Source: Monilinia fructicola (lineage: Eukaryota > Ascomycota > Leotiomycetes > Helotiales > Sclerotiniaceae). From it: a stretch of DNA of 64,000 bases. The DNA lies in NCBI GenBank assembly GCA_008692225.1, contig VICG01000002.1, positions 1,628,001-1,692,000 on the forward strand. The letters are read 5' to 3'. The first letter of the stretch is position 1, and each line of letters opens with the position of its first letter. Position numbers and translations under genes: made by a program. Shown piece after piece: positions 35,412-47,890 of the stretch. Under the pieces are notes generated by a model. It was not told the origin of the DNA. It did not search any database and was given only the letters and a program-made list of their open reading frames with translations.

Positions 35412-37242
35412 TTATTGGATTGACAACTCTGCAATCCTCCGCTCTATTCTGGTCGCTAAATCCTCGTCAACCCTCCTGAGTATCTCTATGATAGAAGTCA
35501 GTCACATGGCTCAATATTGACCAACATACGCAATGAAGAACACAAGACTTACTAATTGCCTCCCTCCTGACTCTTTCCTCCTTAACATTGGCCAAGTCCC
35601 CCGCAACATTACGCACCAAGTTTTCCTGCTGGCCTTCTTGTCCCCCCAAAACCTCTCTCCAGAAGTTCCTCGGCTGTACAAAATCGTCGTCTACAACCTC
35701 ACTCGTAAATACCGTTACTTTTCCGCTCCAAAGTTCATGTTGAGTATCATGCACGGCCTGGACGTTACGAGTCACAGGGGCCAGTGGGACAAAACTTGAT
35801 CGAACATAGTTTGGATCAGGTCCATAGTTGCCGTTTATGGAGGAAAGGCCATCGCGTTGGTATGGTGCATAGATGGGGCAATGAGGTGCGTTGGATTTTA
35901 GCTGCTGATAATTTGTGCCGAGACGGTAACGGGCGGCATCTGGGTATGAGAAAAGGCGGGCTTGGAGAACTTGAGAAATTGAATCTGGTCAGTGGTGTTT
36001 ATATTTTTGATTGTAAGATTCAAGATTTACCTGGATCTGCCGATGGAGCGATACCTGGAACCATATTTGAGGGCGAGAAAGCAGCCTGTTCGATGTCTGC
36101 AAAGAAGTTTGTCGGCTATGTATAGATTAGATTAGAACGCAGGGTATCAGAAACAGGACTTCTTACATTCTTATTGAGGGTCATTATACCGAAAGGTCTT
36201 AAAGGAGCATCAGTATGTGGCCAAATTTTCGTCATATCGAATATGTTCCAACGAAATGATTCTGCCTCTTTGGGGTCCAGCACTTGCACACTTGCTGTCC
36301 AGCTAGGAAAATCTCCACGCTCAATAGCATTGAAAAGATCTAACTTATGGTGATCTGGATTTGAGCCTGCGAGTTTTTCTGCCTCAACGGCTGTATTACT
36401 CTTCACCCCTTGATTTGAATTAAAGTGGAATCGTACGTATTTGAATGTTCCATCTGGCTTGGTAAATTTATAAGTATGGCCACTGTATGCATTCAAGTTT
36501 CGCAATGAAGCAGGAGTTCCTCGGTCTGAGAAAAGATACATTATTTGATGAGTTCCTTCGGGATTGTTGTTGTGGAAGTCCCAGAACATATCAGCGTCCG
36601 GTGCATTCGTTTGCGGGTGACGTTTGTGGGATCGATTCAAAGACGGGAACTTGATAGGATCGCGGATGAAAAATACAGGAGTATTATTAAAGACAAAATC
36701 TTGATTCCCTTCCTCGGTGTAAAATTTCATGGCGTATCCTCGTACATCTCGTACGACATCTGGATAGCCCCTCTCACCACCTACTGTGGATATGCGCACC
36801 ATGCAAGGAGTTTTCTTTCCAATGATATCCAAGAAAGCTGCCGAAGTCAAGTCTGAAATGTCATGAGTAACCTCGAACTCGCCGAAAGCGCCAGCAGCTT
36901 GCGCATGAACTACTCTGCAATCTTTTTAGGAACTGCTCTCAAAGATCTTAGAAATACATACCTCTCCGGGATTCTTTCTCTGGCAAAATGTGCGAGAGTC
37001 TCAATCAATTGGGTATCTTGCAATAGCATAAGACCACCAAGACCGAAGGTGTTTAATCGCACGGATGTCGTTGGATCGGCAACTGGAACTCCTACGACAG
37101 GTTAACGTTCATATAGTCAACATGTATCAACAAATTAAATACCTTCGGCCAAAGTATAAACGGGTCTTTCGGGGGAACCGAGCTATACGGATTATCAGTT
37201 TTGATCGAAGTAGATCGTCGAGTTTCAAACCTTGGATGCCAT
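35412..37242 (-). CDS. Monofunctional heme catalase (small-subunit type)
   Basis: A 501-residue catalase that dismutates hydrogen peroxide. Minus-strand exons are 37242-37231, 37182-37143, 37091-36962, 36914-36167, 36115-36031, 35969-35553 and 35485-35412; phases close to 1506 nt. The distal His is in RVVHAQAAGAFGEFEVT (about His64), split by the third intron. The block NTPVFFIRDPIKFPSL holds the catalytic Asn. The proximal heme-ligand Tyr lies in the family signature RLFSYPDAARYRLG (about Tyr347), followed by NYQQLKSNAP. Length places it with small-subunit catalases, without the C-terminal flavodoxin-like domain of large secreted fungal catalases. There is no signal peptide, and the C-terminus (AELSIQ) is not a standard SKL peroxisome signal, so cytosolic or peroxisomal location is open. 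The first coding exon is only 12 nt (MASK) with a weak GTTTGA donor. Confidence 0.93.
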
Positions 37243-37337
37243 TGTATGAAAGATGACTGTGGAATTTAGGGATGAAGTTAAGTATGTGTGAGGGATGTTT
37301 AATACAGACAGTACTCAAGTGAAGTTTGATACTTTGA

Positions 37338-37348
37338 TTATATATACA
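37338..37348 (-). promoter_or_regulatory. TATA-like element upstream of catalase
   Basis: On the minus strand GTGTATATATAATC lies about 100 bp before the catalase start codon, a usual TATA position in fungal genes. Assignment is by position and sequence only. Confidence 0.45.
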
Positions 37349-39316
37349 CAGAGAAAGAATAGGGGATCGCTTTATAACCATTGAGCACCAGTATACATGC
37401 TGCACAGTATGCAGTGCGAGTTTCCAAAGTTATTAATGGCATATTCGTGGAGAGCAAGCCTACTGGCATTTATTTCTCCGGTATATCGATCCACAACATG
37501 TATTCATATACAAGGCTTGCCGAAGGCCACTGGACCAATGAAATAACGTGAGTCGCAAAAAGCAAATGCTTATCTACTTGTACAGCATAATTGAAGGCTT
37601 CAGAACAGGAGCTCTGCATAAAAGAAGCTTAATACATGCAGCAAAGCATGTAAAAACGCTTAGTAATCGAGTATGAATGCTTTACACGGAGAGATTCTCG
37701 TTCTAGGGCATCCGAACGAATGGTTCATGATCAGTCGAGCTGAATGAAAAGCAGAACATGTCAGATGAATATAACATGCAGCAGAGTTACTAAATTGATT
37801 TACATTAGGGAACTTGAGACATGCGAAAATTACCAAGCCAATAATCATGATACTATTGAGTTGTTTGTAGTTGTTTGCGCGGTACGCGGGGGAACTCGGC
37901 ATGGACGTCACCAATATCGGCAAATTGCCGAATTTTCAAATTCGGAATTCGTCTAAATGTGCTTTTCCGACTCTTCCCCGAAATGAACCAAAGCTGCACC
38001 TAAACCTTGATTGAACGTCAAACCTTCCCATGAATTGTTACCAAAACAACTTTGTGACTTCAAAATATTGAAAACGGTTGTTGTTTTCGTTGCATATCAG
38101 AGAACGATGAAAAAGGCAAGCCCTGGAGGGTCTTGGTACTTATGGCGGGGTAGTGTAAGAACGCTATTGGCTCTTTTCTTCCGCCAGCCCTGTCGGCTGT
38201 ATATTAGTAAGTCGATCTTGCTGACTTGGCGTTGTAGTAAATTGGGCAAAGATTGCATTCAACTGCAGCCGGCACTATCACCTTCAAAAGCCCAGGCGTT
38301 GAAGCGTCTCAGTATGCGGGTAAGTACAGCTTGTTTGTCCATACCGAACAGTACCGAAGGTCTGAATCCTTTATTTTGAAGCTTCGGTAACGCTACTGGC
38401 CTTAATCTTGTCAAGAAATGACGACGGTATTCGGAGCTTCGAGAGCAGACAAGAGGCCTCGTGCGAGGAATCTCGAGATACGTACGTAATGGTCAAAGGG
38501 TACAAGTTCTCCTTGCTATTATTTCCAAAATGTCACTGCATTGCGTCTGGACATATGCATGTTGGAATCCAGTTTCCAAGAGTGTGCTTTCATGGAAATA
38601 GACTTACAGTTTCATAACGACGTGAAAACCACAATTCGTATTATCCTTGATGCTCTCCTGGTCGTCGCTATTCATGCTGTCACACTTGCGTCTCGTAGTT
38701 CGTATTCCAGAAAGTCTCCCAATACAGCAACTTAGCGAGCAAACAATTGAGCGAGCTTAAATGATGTCGGATGCTCCAAAATACTGTGATTCTGTACAAT
38801 CTATGCAGGTTATGCATGAAGCCATGCTTACGTGTCGTGCAAAGTGAAACCATGAAACCAGTTCAATGATACTATGTACAGAAAGATGGGTTCGACATGC
38901 ATATTGCTCCAGGTTCGCCATAATCCACTTAGGTCATGAAGGCCATGGGAATAAGGGTTTAATAATCAGCCTACTTGAGTAGTCATCAATTTTATGATAT
39001 CATGCAGGAGAAGCGAGGTCAGGGGTTTAGGCTTCCCCATATTTTGATTCGGATTACATCGAGCGAGCGTCGGGTATGGTTGATTGGGAGGTCTACGGGG
39101 TTGACATTCTGGAGGATGTCACCAGCTTCATATGGTATGCGCAAGGAAGGCTTCGTATTTAAAAAAAAATATCTCAAGCAGGGTATCTTCCTATGCTCAG
39201 CTCATCACTTTACCATCTACTCCTAATACCTCAAACACTTCATCACATAAATTAAATCTACCAAACACTTTCTACTAACCAGATCAAGAAGCTCACTTTA
39301 AACCCTAATATTCAAA
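37349..39316. other. Divergent upstream region, catalase and GMC oxidoreductase
   Basis: About 2 kb with no recognisable gene. Frames at 38011-38379 and 38408-38617 have no family similarity. The GMC promoter must lie toward the right end, where an AT-rich stretch with a poly-A run is at about 39160-39175. Confidence 0.4.
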
Positions 39317-41170
39317 ATGGACATACCAACTGACAGCCACTTCGACTTCATTGTCGTTGGAGGGTAAGCATCCCTCATCACATCCCAAAACACAAACCTT
39401 AACACACCAAACAGAGGAACAGGAGGCAACACAGTAGCCGGGCGTCTTGCCGAAAATCCCAACGTAAAGATTTTGATCATCGAAGCCGGACCCGGCCACA
39501 ACAAAGACATTCCCGAAATCCAGACCCCAGCCCGCGCCTTCGAGTTCCGCGGAAGCCAATACGACTGGGCCTACAAAACCACCATGATCGACCGCGAAGA
39601 CTACACGCGCGTCGAAAAACCCAACACTCGTGGGAAAGTCCTAGGAGGTAGCAGCGCGCTCAACTACTACACCTGGATTCGAGGCAGCAAAGCTACATTT
39701 GACGATTGGGAAGAGTACGGGGGTCCAACTTGGACTTGGGATAATTGCAAGGAGTATTTCGACAAGCCCGCTAATTATCACGATGATAGTCAACTCTACA
39801 GCCCGGATTTGGCGAAACATGGTCGGAATGGTCCACTTGATGTTGCCATTTCGGATATGGTACCTGAGCTGGAGCCCTTCCGTAGGGCATTATCTAGCGC
39901 ATGGGTTAGCAAGGGAGGGATTCTCAACGATGAGATATACGATGGGGAAATGCACGGATTAGTTCGCTGCATGAATACTATCTACCAAGGCGTGCGATCT
40001 ACATCCGCCCTCTTCCTCGAAGGAAAACCAAATATCACCATTCTCGGCCACACCCACGCCAAGCAAATTCTCATCGAAGACGGTGCAGCCACAGGCGTCA
40101 CAGTAATCACCCCCGAAGGCGACGAGCTAACCATCCGCGCCAAAAGAGAAATAATCGTCTCATCCGGCGTCTTCGAAACCCCCAAACTCCTCATGCTCTC
40201 CGGCATCGGCCCCATCGAGGGACTCGCTCTCCACGGAATCGACGTCAAAGTCGAATCCCCCCACGTTGGAAAGAACCTCCTAGATCACCCCATCATGCCA
40301 CACGTCTTCAGACTCAAAGATGGCCTGGGTCTCGAAGATCACCTCTTGCGCGCAGGTCCCCAACACGACGGCGCCATTTCCGCCTACCGAAAGAACAAAA
40401 GCGGACCTCTCAGCAGCGGTCTTCTCGAGCTCGTCGGACTTCCCCGCATCGACGACTATCTCGCCACGAGCAAAGAGTATCTCGACGCCGAGAAAGCCAA
40501 CGGCGATATCGACCCCTTCGGGCCAGGCGGCCAACCACATTTCGAGATCGATTTCGTCCCCATGTTCAGCGACGCCTTCCAATGGCACATCCCCACGCCA
40601 CCCACAGGCTCCTGGCTGACGGTAATCGTCGACCTCCTACGTCCCCTTTCCCGCAACGGCGACGTGAAACTCAATTCTACCAATCCGCTCGAACAAGCGA
40701 ACATCAACCTCAACTATTTCTCCAACGATTTGGATCTCGTCGCCTTGCGCGAAGGCTGCCGCTTCATAGACGACATCCTCTTGCACGGCGAAGGCATGAA
40801 AGACATCATCGGCGAAGATTATCCCTGGCCCATGCCCCGAAACAGCGACGAAGCGATGAAGAAGATGGTTCTGGAAAGAAGCCAGACGGGATTCCGTAAG
40901 CCGAGCGTCCCCCGTCGAGTTTCCCCATGCGATCCCCTCCAGCTAACACCGCACGCCACAGATCCCTGCGGAACCGTCCGCTTGGGCAGATCCATCGCGC
41001 ACGGCGCCGTCGACCACGAGCTGAAGCTTTTCGGCGTGGAGAATCTCCGCGTGGCCGATGCGTCCGTGTTTCCCATCATTCCCGATTGTCGAATTCAAAA
41101 TGCCGTGTACATGGTCGCTGAAAGGGGCGCCGATTTTATTAAAGCTGCTCATCCAGATATTTACCACTGA
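39317..41170 (+). CDS. GMC-family FAD oxidoreductase (choline dehydrogenase/alcohol oxidase-like)
   Basis: A 578-residue flavoenzyme oxidising an alcohol group. Exons are 39317-39363, 39415-40895 and 40962-41170 (introns of 51 and 66 nt). The FAD dinucleotide motif is split by the first intron: FDFIVVGGGTGGNTVAGRLAE. GMC signature 1 is GKVLGGSSALNYYTWIRGS and signature 2 is SSGVFETPKLLMLSGIGP. The substrate-domain blocks include NLLDHPIMPH. The C-terminal FAD/catalytic region reads GFHPCGTVRLG, then NLRVADASVFPIIP and NAVYMVAERGADFIK. No signal peptide is seen, so it is probably intracellular. The second intron is 66 nt without a stop, so unspliced message would still be translated but would lose the HPCGT motif. 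The substrate cannot be told from sequence; many fungal homologues sit in secondary-metabolite or aryl-alcohol pathways, but no biosynthetic neighbours are present here. Confidence 0.93.
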
Positions 41171-41399
41171 TGCATTTGTTTGAGGTCGAGCTTGAAGTGG
41201 TGGGACGATAGTGATACGTTTGGAGAGGTGGAAGGGGATGGCCTGGGATGTGATGATGAAGTTAGGCAGTCAATAATCAATGCTGTAATCTTCTTCCCAA
41301 TCTTGGTGACCATCTTGACGAAAGCACTTGTCAACTCTTTCAACCAAGGTCCCCTTAATGTTCCGATAACAGTGATATAATCTTTTGGCCACCTTCACT

Positions 41400-43301
41400 C
41401 TCCGCCATATGAACTGCACCAGGAGAACGCGTATTGGGTATAGCTCCATGTTCGATTAGCAGTGTCGCGCGTTCAAAGTTCTGCACCACAATGGCACGTA
41501 TGAAAGGGGAACTAAGATGGTTCCTGACCATCTTTCATCCCTCTAGAATGATCTGAACGGCTTTTGTATATTCTAATATGATATCTTGGCAAATAGATTG
41601 CTCACACTGGCCATCACAAATATCTGCACTTACAACCACCCGTCGCACCATAAATTTGATGTCTGAAGTTACACAAGTTGCTAGAGGATTGCAAAGGTCC
41701 ATGTTCCGTAAGACGTAGAGAGTGGCCGCGGAGCCCATAGGAAATTTGGCCCAAATCTAGAATAAAGATGATGGCCACATGCCTTGCAAATAGCCATGTG
41801 CAAGGACGTGTGCTCGTCTATTTTCGATCGTTGGATCTGCGATTTCAATTTTGGGAGGCATATAGAGCCATGAGTACCTTTGAGCGGCGCGCGTAAAGCA
41901 GAGAGTAAGTTCTCTTCTCTGGTCGGGTTCCTTCAGCACATTCCGCTGCTTTGCCTCAAAAAATGAATGGTCTTGCTTGAACTCACGTAAAGGAGTTGGC
42001 TGACACAGATTTTGCCCAGCAACAGATGCACCTCCGACATATAGACGGAAGGCTTCCATTTGACGCCAGAAGAATCAATTAAATCTGGTCCCGTTTCGTG
42101 GTTTGACAACAAGAATGAGCGGGTTGTCTGATGAATAAGATGTACTTTCGAGTCCACGACTGTGAAAAATAGACCATATAGATTTCTTCAAGTTGCTCGA
42201 ATACCTACTTCTGGCTTCCTATTGAGGCATGATAATGAATTTGGAGTTCGGTCTTCGTCTACAGCCAAAGCAGCATTCATTTCCTGAACATGCAAACGCC
42301 GTTCCGCCCCAAGTACACCGCTTCGAAACTTCCCGGCCCTCCCCAATTCACACTTTGAAATTCAGTTCGACATAGCTTCATACGCTTGACCAACTGTCTG
42401 CAAAAGCTCTTCAACGACGCGAAGTAAGCGTCCTTCGGTCGTCCCGAGCTGCGGCCGCAACACTTCATAAATTCCTCGACCACAAATACGTCCGATGCGC
42501 CACGTCTCAAACATTCTTTTCCGCCGCAAAGCTGGCCATATCGTCCAAATGCAGCTCAATTCTCAGAGGCGTCAACTCCTCCCCAATTGAGAGATCAATT
42601 TCCTTGCTAACTTTGACTGGCACCTCGTTTCCCGAAAGTCTCACGGTGGGAAATTTCCTTGCTATAGCCTTGAATCTCCTCTCGATATTGGCATGTAGCC
42701 GACAGCAGAGAAGGATATCCCGCGTCTTTCCAGTTTGGAAAAGTTACAGCGGTCAAGGAGCCAATGGCACGTGCCTGTGACCGCATCCCAATTCCATTCA
42801 TCTGCTTCTCCTACGCAGACACATAGCGATTCCGAATACAGCGATCATCTCTTTCGGTTTCGAGCTGCTCCGCCTGTAGGTCTTGACCATGCTGGACCTT
42901 GTCGAAAGTCTCAATCGACGGGCGCGACAGCGAAGCGCTTGTCGATATCGTATCTTGCAACCCCTTGAGGGTATTGTCACGATTTTGAGATTCTCTTTTG
43001 ACGTTTCCGAGTCCAGGTCCAAGAGCACGCTAGACTTGTCGCATGCAGCCTCGTGTTCCTGAAGCTCGGTGAGAATGCCATCCCAACTGTCGAGCTTGAG
43101 CATATCTCTCGTCACGGGTGTAGCCTTGGTGGATTGCAGTTGACATGTCGCACGACATTGATACTGTATGCCTGTGTATAAAACACCGCAAGAGCTCCTG
43201 CAAACTTGTAGCGGCGTTGCGCAGGATCCATAGTGATAGCCGTCCAGGGAATGGGGCTGATGTATTCTTGATACAAGCGCTCGCTCACCGTGAACCGACA
43301 A
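41400..43301 (-). pseudogene. Internally deleted NACHT NLR relic
   Basis: Reading the minus strand from 43301 down, fragments of an NLR-type protein appear in order but in different frames. There is a helical N-terminal stretch (WDGILTELQEHEAACDK near 43090; LKGLQDTISTSASLSRPS near 42940). A pre-NACHT motif GTCHWLLDRCNF lies near 42760. NACHT-downstream blocks are near 42700-42480 (RFKAIARKFPTVRLSGNEV, KVSKEIDLSIGEEL, then AHRTYLW). A late conserved block is at 42157-42010 (KVHLIHQTTRSFLL; SEVHLLLGKICVSQLLY). A TGA at about 42506-42508 interrupts just before AHRTYLW and a second stop follows it. No Walker A P-loop remains between the pre-NACHT motif and KFPTVRL, so the ATP site is deleted. 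The tail to about 41400 is weakly coding and may be a worn repeat domain. Exact ends are uncertain. Confidence 0.7.
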
Positions 43302-44752
43302 AGAATTCTACAGACATAATCGAAGCCCCCAATAAGATTACTCGGCTGCTCAGAAGCATTTCTGAGAAGCTATTTGTCTATATCAGTCGAGTTCATGAAC
43401 TGTAAGGAAATTTATAGACACTCGCAGATAAGGGCAAGCTCACTCCAGCCCAAGCCATAGCCGAATGAGGTTCTCCTGATACCACTGGCCCAACAAAAGA
43501 GTGAGCACACCACACTACTTCAACAACGCTATCAACAACCTTCCCCAACCAACCCCACAGAAGCAACCCCACCCAAGCATATGAATAGTGCCCATCCACC
43601 AGCTTGCAATCAATCATCTCACTCCCAACAAACAAACAAAAAAACAAACAACCCCACCCAGCCCCCCACCTCCAACCAAAGCATCCCCACCTCTCCCCAC
43701 AAGATCCACCAACAAACACCCACCCATTAGCGCCCGATGATCCTCATCCTCGAGTCCCACGCCAGAAGTGCGTTGAGGCTCGTGACCTCGTGCAGGTTCC
43801 AATGCTGTATCCAACAGAGCCGGTGGTGTATAGTCGACGAGGAAGCAGATGTTTCCGGTTCAGGTTCGGGATCGAAGGATGGGGCACGCGGCCTTGCAAT
43901 GAGTAGACGGGAGCATTGTGTAGGGGAGGTACCCTGCGCGTGGAGATACTGTAGGGGAATTCCGCGGTTGGGTAGCATCCCGGGTCACCCGTGGTGTGTC
44001 CTTCTCTTTGCTCGAGCATAAACTGTCGATTTCTCGTCAAGTTCACAGCCCGTCACACATCTCCCTCGCTTCGCAACACAACAAAAAACATTGAGAATAC
44101 GACGAGCCAAGGACTCATTCAAGAATCCATTAATCCATTAATTCGTCCTACCATTAACTAATTCATTCCGCTGCCACCCTCCATCCACCCACGCCTTCGC
44201 GTGCCCATCCATGCTAGAAAGTCATAGCAACCTCCCCTGCAGCAATCACTCCCATCAAACCCTCTATCAATCCCCAGGCATATACAAAACTCACGACCAT
44301 CCAACGCCATTAAGTTCCCCTCGTCCCAGGCTTTCTGCACAAGTTACTCTCATGAGTATTCCATCCAGTTTCATCTTTGCATTTTTTCGATATGATGAAT
44401 CCCGCCCGGTCAAAGACTTTGATCCACCTCCATCTACCCATCCATGCAATGCTACCATGCCTCCATGCCGCCATCTCATATTTCCATACCAAACACATCC
44501 AAGCAACCAGCCTAGATTTTAGAAACCAACCCTGAACCAAGATCCAGCCCAACTCATGGTTCATTTCGTTCTCGTACCATATCATACCATATCATAACGT
44601 GCCAACCGGCCCGATGCTAAATTTTCATTGCAATTGCTGCGTTTCCATAAAGACATAAAACATTAACTCCTCCGCTCTTTCATCCCATCTACATTCTCAT
44701 CTTCGCCACCACTCCCTCAAAACACCACTTCTTCCATCCCTCCCAAATACAC
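43302..44752. other. Intergenic region, no gene seen
   Basis: About 1.45 kb, C-rich on the + strand with CAACCCC/CATCCA-like runs, giving spurious frames on both strands. No recognisable protein or RNA. Confidence 0.4.
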
Positions 44753-47700
44753 CTAATGCATCCTCTCCTTCAAAACCACCACCGCTGCCCATCCCTCACA
44801 ACACCTCGTACTCATGCCATGTCCACACCAAGGACAGCTAACCCTCGTGCTAATCATCCCACTAACCCCCAAGCCCTCATCCTTAACCACCGCTTCGGGT
44901 TTCGCCATACACTCATAAAGTTTACTCGGCATATCATGAAAATACTTGCATCCGCAACAGATAACAAACATCTTCGCCATGGGCTCAACACCGCCTTGCC
45001 CGTTGCTGTGAAGACTCTGAGCCGATGATGAGGGATTTGGGTGCGCGGAAGAGGAGCGAAGTGCTTTTTTGGGGGGGATTGCGAGACGGGCGGAGCGGAG
45101 GTATTCGCTACTGTCGTTGTTGATGTCTTTTTCCGATGAGCTGGAGTTTCCATTTGAATTGGAACTCTCACCTCCATTGGGCAGAGGCGGAATTTTAGAA
45201 TCGTTCAGCAGCGAATAAGAAGATGCAGATGCAGGTTCTCTTCTTGCTCTGCCCCCATTCCCATTCCCATGCCCATTACCGGTGACAATTCCACTCTTCT
45301 TCACATTTTTCTCCTCGCTAGTTTGTCGCTTATTATGACCTTGTCGTGGACGCAATGGTTGATGTTTGAGCTCTGGTAGAAAGGTCAAAGGATCATGCAA
45401 TGCAGTAGTTGATGAGGACTTGCTTAAACTAAGTCTCCGTTGAAGATTCGCAATCCCCGCTTCTGTGTTGGGATCCGCAGAAGCTAAAGACTCATGAGGG
45501 TTTGTAGACTGAGATGTGGGAGTAGCCTGAGCAGTTGGAGTAGTCTGACCCGTGGCAGTAGGCGTCTTGACATCTTTACTCCTGAGTCTAAGAGGAAGTG
45601 GGGTCTGATTCCAATCATCTTGAATCTTGTGGTATTGGCTAGCTCCGGTATCATAGCTAGATGAGATGGGACCCTTTTGCGAATGTGGTCTCGAGACTGC
45701 TGGAGTTGTGATATTAGATTGTTCGTCGAAACTCAAATATTCCTCACTTGATCCGGTGAAAGACCTAGAGCTCGATCTTCGATCCTTCTTTGGTTTTCTA
45801 GCCAAGGTGGCATTAGCCGTCTGCGGACGCAAGTTTTTGTGTTGTGGCAGATTGAATTCCAGTGTAGGTAATGTTGTCCTAGACAAATGCTCGGGTTCTG
45901 ATACTCTCCGGCCGGATTGACTTGGTAGTGCAGACCTGCTATCAAAGCCACTGGCGCGTGGCGAAAGAGTGGAATATGGACGTAACCTTTTGGGGGGCTC
46001 GTCCAGATGAGAGGTTTGTAGCAAAGGCGACTTCACTGGATTCGAATGTCTGGGGGATGCAACATTTGAAGCATTCTGGAATTCCTTAGGTAGGGGCGAT
46101 AATGGGCTAGGGCTGAAAGGTGGTGCTTGTAGCTCCCGCCTACAAAACAGGCCCTCCTCTGGTTGAATGCTACTTTGGGATGTTTGCGCAGTGAGCTTGA
46201 AACTTGGAGGGATGTATTCACCCTCCAGGAATGCACGAAAGTTTTCTTCGTCCTCCGCTGCCTCTGCTGCCTCCGCTGCCTCCATATTGAATTCAGGTGT
46301 ATTCCCCATAGCTCCATCGGTGAACTTGTTTCGACCATGCCCATTATGTATTGATGGCGTTCTTTTCATCATCTCTTTTTTGGGGGTGGCGTCCAATTTG
46401 AGGTCGTGTAAGGAGCTACTTAAATCTCGTTCTTTGCCGTGTCGTTTTTGCTTGGGAAAATATCCATCATTCTCAGGACTGATCGCTTCAGGAAGGGTAT
46501 CAAAATTCTGAAAATAAAACGGCTCTTGTATCTCTTGAGTTGGGGGTTCGGTTTTTTCCAAATCAAATCTAAACCCCGGCGATGGAGGAGTGGCTGGCGA
46601 TTGAGATTTGATCTTATTTTTTTTATTCACCATCGGCTCCGTATTTTGATCTACTTTGAGCTTGCCGCTCGGCTTTCGGTTTCGAATGTTTCTACTCATG
46701 ATTGGCTCTAGATCACTCGACAGCTGTTTACTAACTTCCGGCTGTGGCGATTTCTGGGGACTATAAGCGTCCTCACCGTGTGGCTTGGTTGCTAATTCGA
46801 CAACCGGTGCACTTGTCCCTGGAGATCCAAATAGATCCAATGAGCGATATCGAGAGTTGTCAAGGGAGATGGGCGGTCGACTCTGACTGGGCTTGTTACT
46901 GTGACCACCTGTTCTATTGTTTGAGGATTTTCCTTCTCGGGATTCGCTTTGGGCTGGTATCTCATTAAATTGTTGCAATTTCACGCCTCCTATGAACCCT
47001 GATGAGGTTGGAGAATTCGACGTCGATTGATTTTGGGGTGTTCCAGATGCCGACACACTTGAGGATCTAGACCTGGACCTGAAAGAAGACATGAATTTCT
47101 TGATTCCAAGATCCAAACTCGTTCGCCTTGATCGTCTACCATCCTCGGGAGTAGGACTCTGCTGTGTTATTCCTGGGACGATTTGAACCGCAGGCTCGGA
47201 TTTTGCTCGGCCCACGGGAATAACGGGGACAGTCTTACTCAGGCGCTTGTTGGATGGAGGTGTCTTGCTCAGTCGACCATTTTGTTTTTGTGCCGCGGCT
47301 CGGGTCTCCTTCTCGGTCTTTTCTTTCTCTTTTCTCAAGCGCTCCTCTTCCTTCTTGCGCAAATCCTGGGCTTCTTTCTTTGCCATTCTTCTTTGCCTCC
47401 CATCACCACCATCCCAAGCAGGCGACCTACATATCGAAGATGCATCAGAATCGTCTGCATCTGCATTGACTTCTGGGGACATCTCCTTTACCGGCTCAAC
47501 GAGCACTACATTTTTGGATGCTTTGGCTTTTGGCTTGGGCTTTTCGGGGCTCTGCGGTGAGGGTATTGCAACGGATAATGTTGGGGCAGTCATTGCTCGG
47601 TCTGATGGTCTGATTGGGGGAGGGTGTTCGGGAGGCGATGGATTGGTATATGCATTAGGATTGCTTGAGCGCTTTTCGCGAAAAAAAGGTATCACGCTGC

Positions 47701-47890
47701 GATTGACCTACTGAGGTTGTCGAGGCTTGCATGCGCTGCAGCTAGTTTAAGTATGTCAGTCAATATTGCTTGACCATGTGAGGAATTGTTTGCGTACCTT
47801 GTTTCGATTTTCTAAATCGAGCATACGTTGAAGTGTGTTTCTCCTTCCTGCTTCCGAACGGCCATGTTTCTCCTTCTCCTTGGAGCTCAT
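44753..47890 (-). CDS. Long Ser-rich disordered protein with C-terminal Cys-rich (zinc-ribbon-like) domain
   Basis: A 1015-residue protein in two minus-strand exons, 47890-47798 and 47707-44753 (90-nt intron, phase 0). The short first exon (MSSKEKEKHGRSEAGRRNTL) joins to NRSVIPFFREKRSSNPNAY. The middle is low-complexity Ser/Pro/Lys/Glu-rich sequence with a charged KKEAQDLRKKEEERLRKEKEK coiled-coil stretch at about residues 140-165 and an RSRSSSVSASG-type basic Ser patch. Only the last 75 residues look folded: FVICCGCKYFHDMPSKLYECM, then RVSCPWCGHGMSTRCCEGW. The CxxC and CPWC-x2-CH-like spacing suggests one metal site. From memory, this Cys-rich tail on a long disordered protein is conserved across filamentous ascomycetes without an assigned function. 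A role in septation or signalling would be a guess. Confidence 0.85.

Noticed and set aside
37700..38740. Possible extra gene between catalase and GMC oxidoreductase
   Set aside because: The short frames there share no motif with any family I know and cannot be joined by plausible introns.
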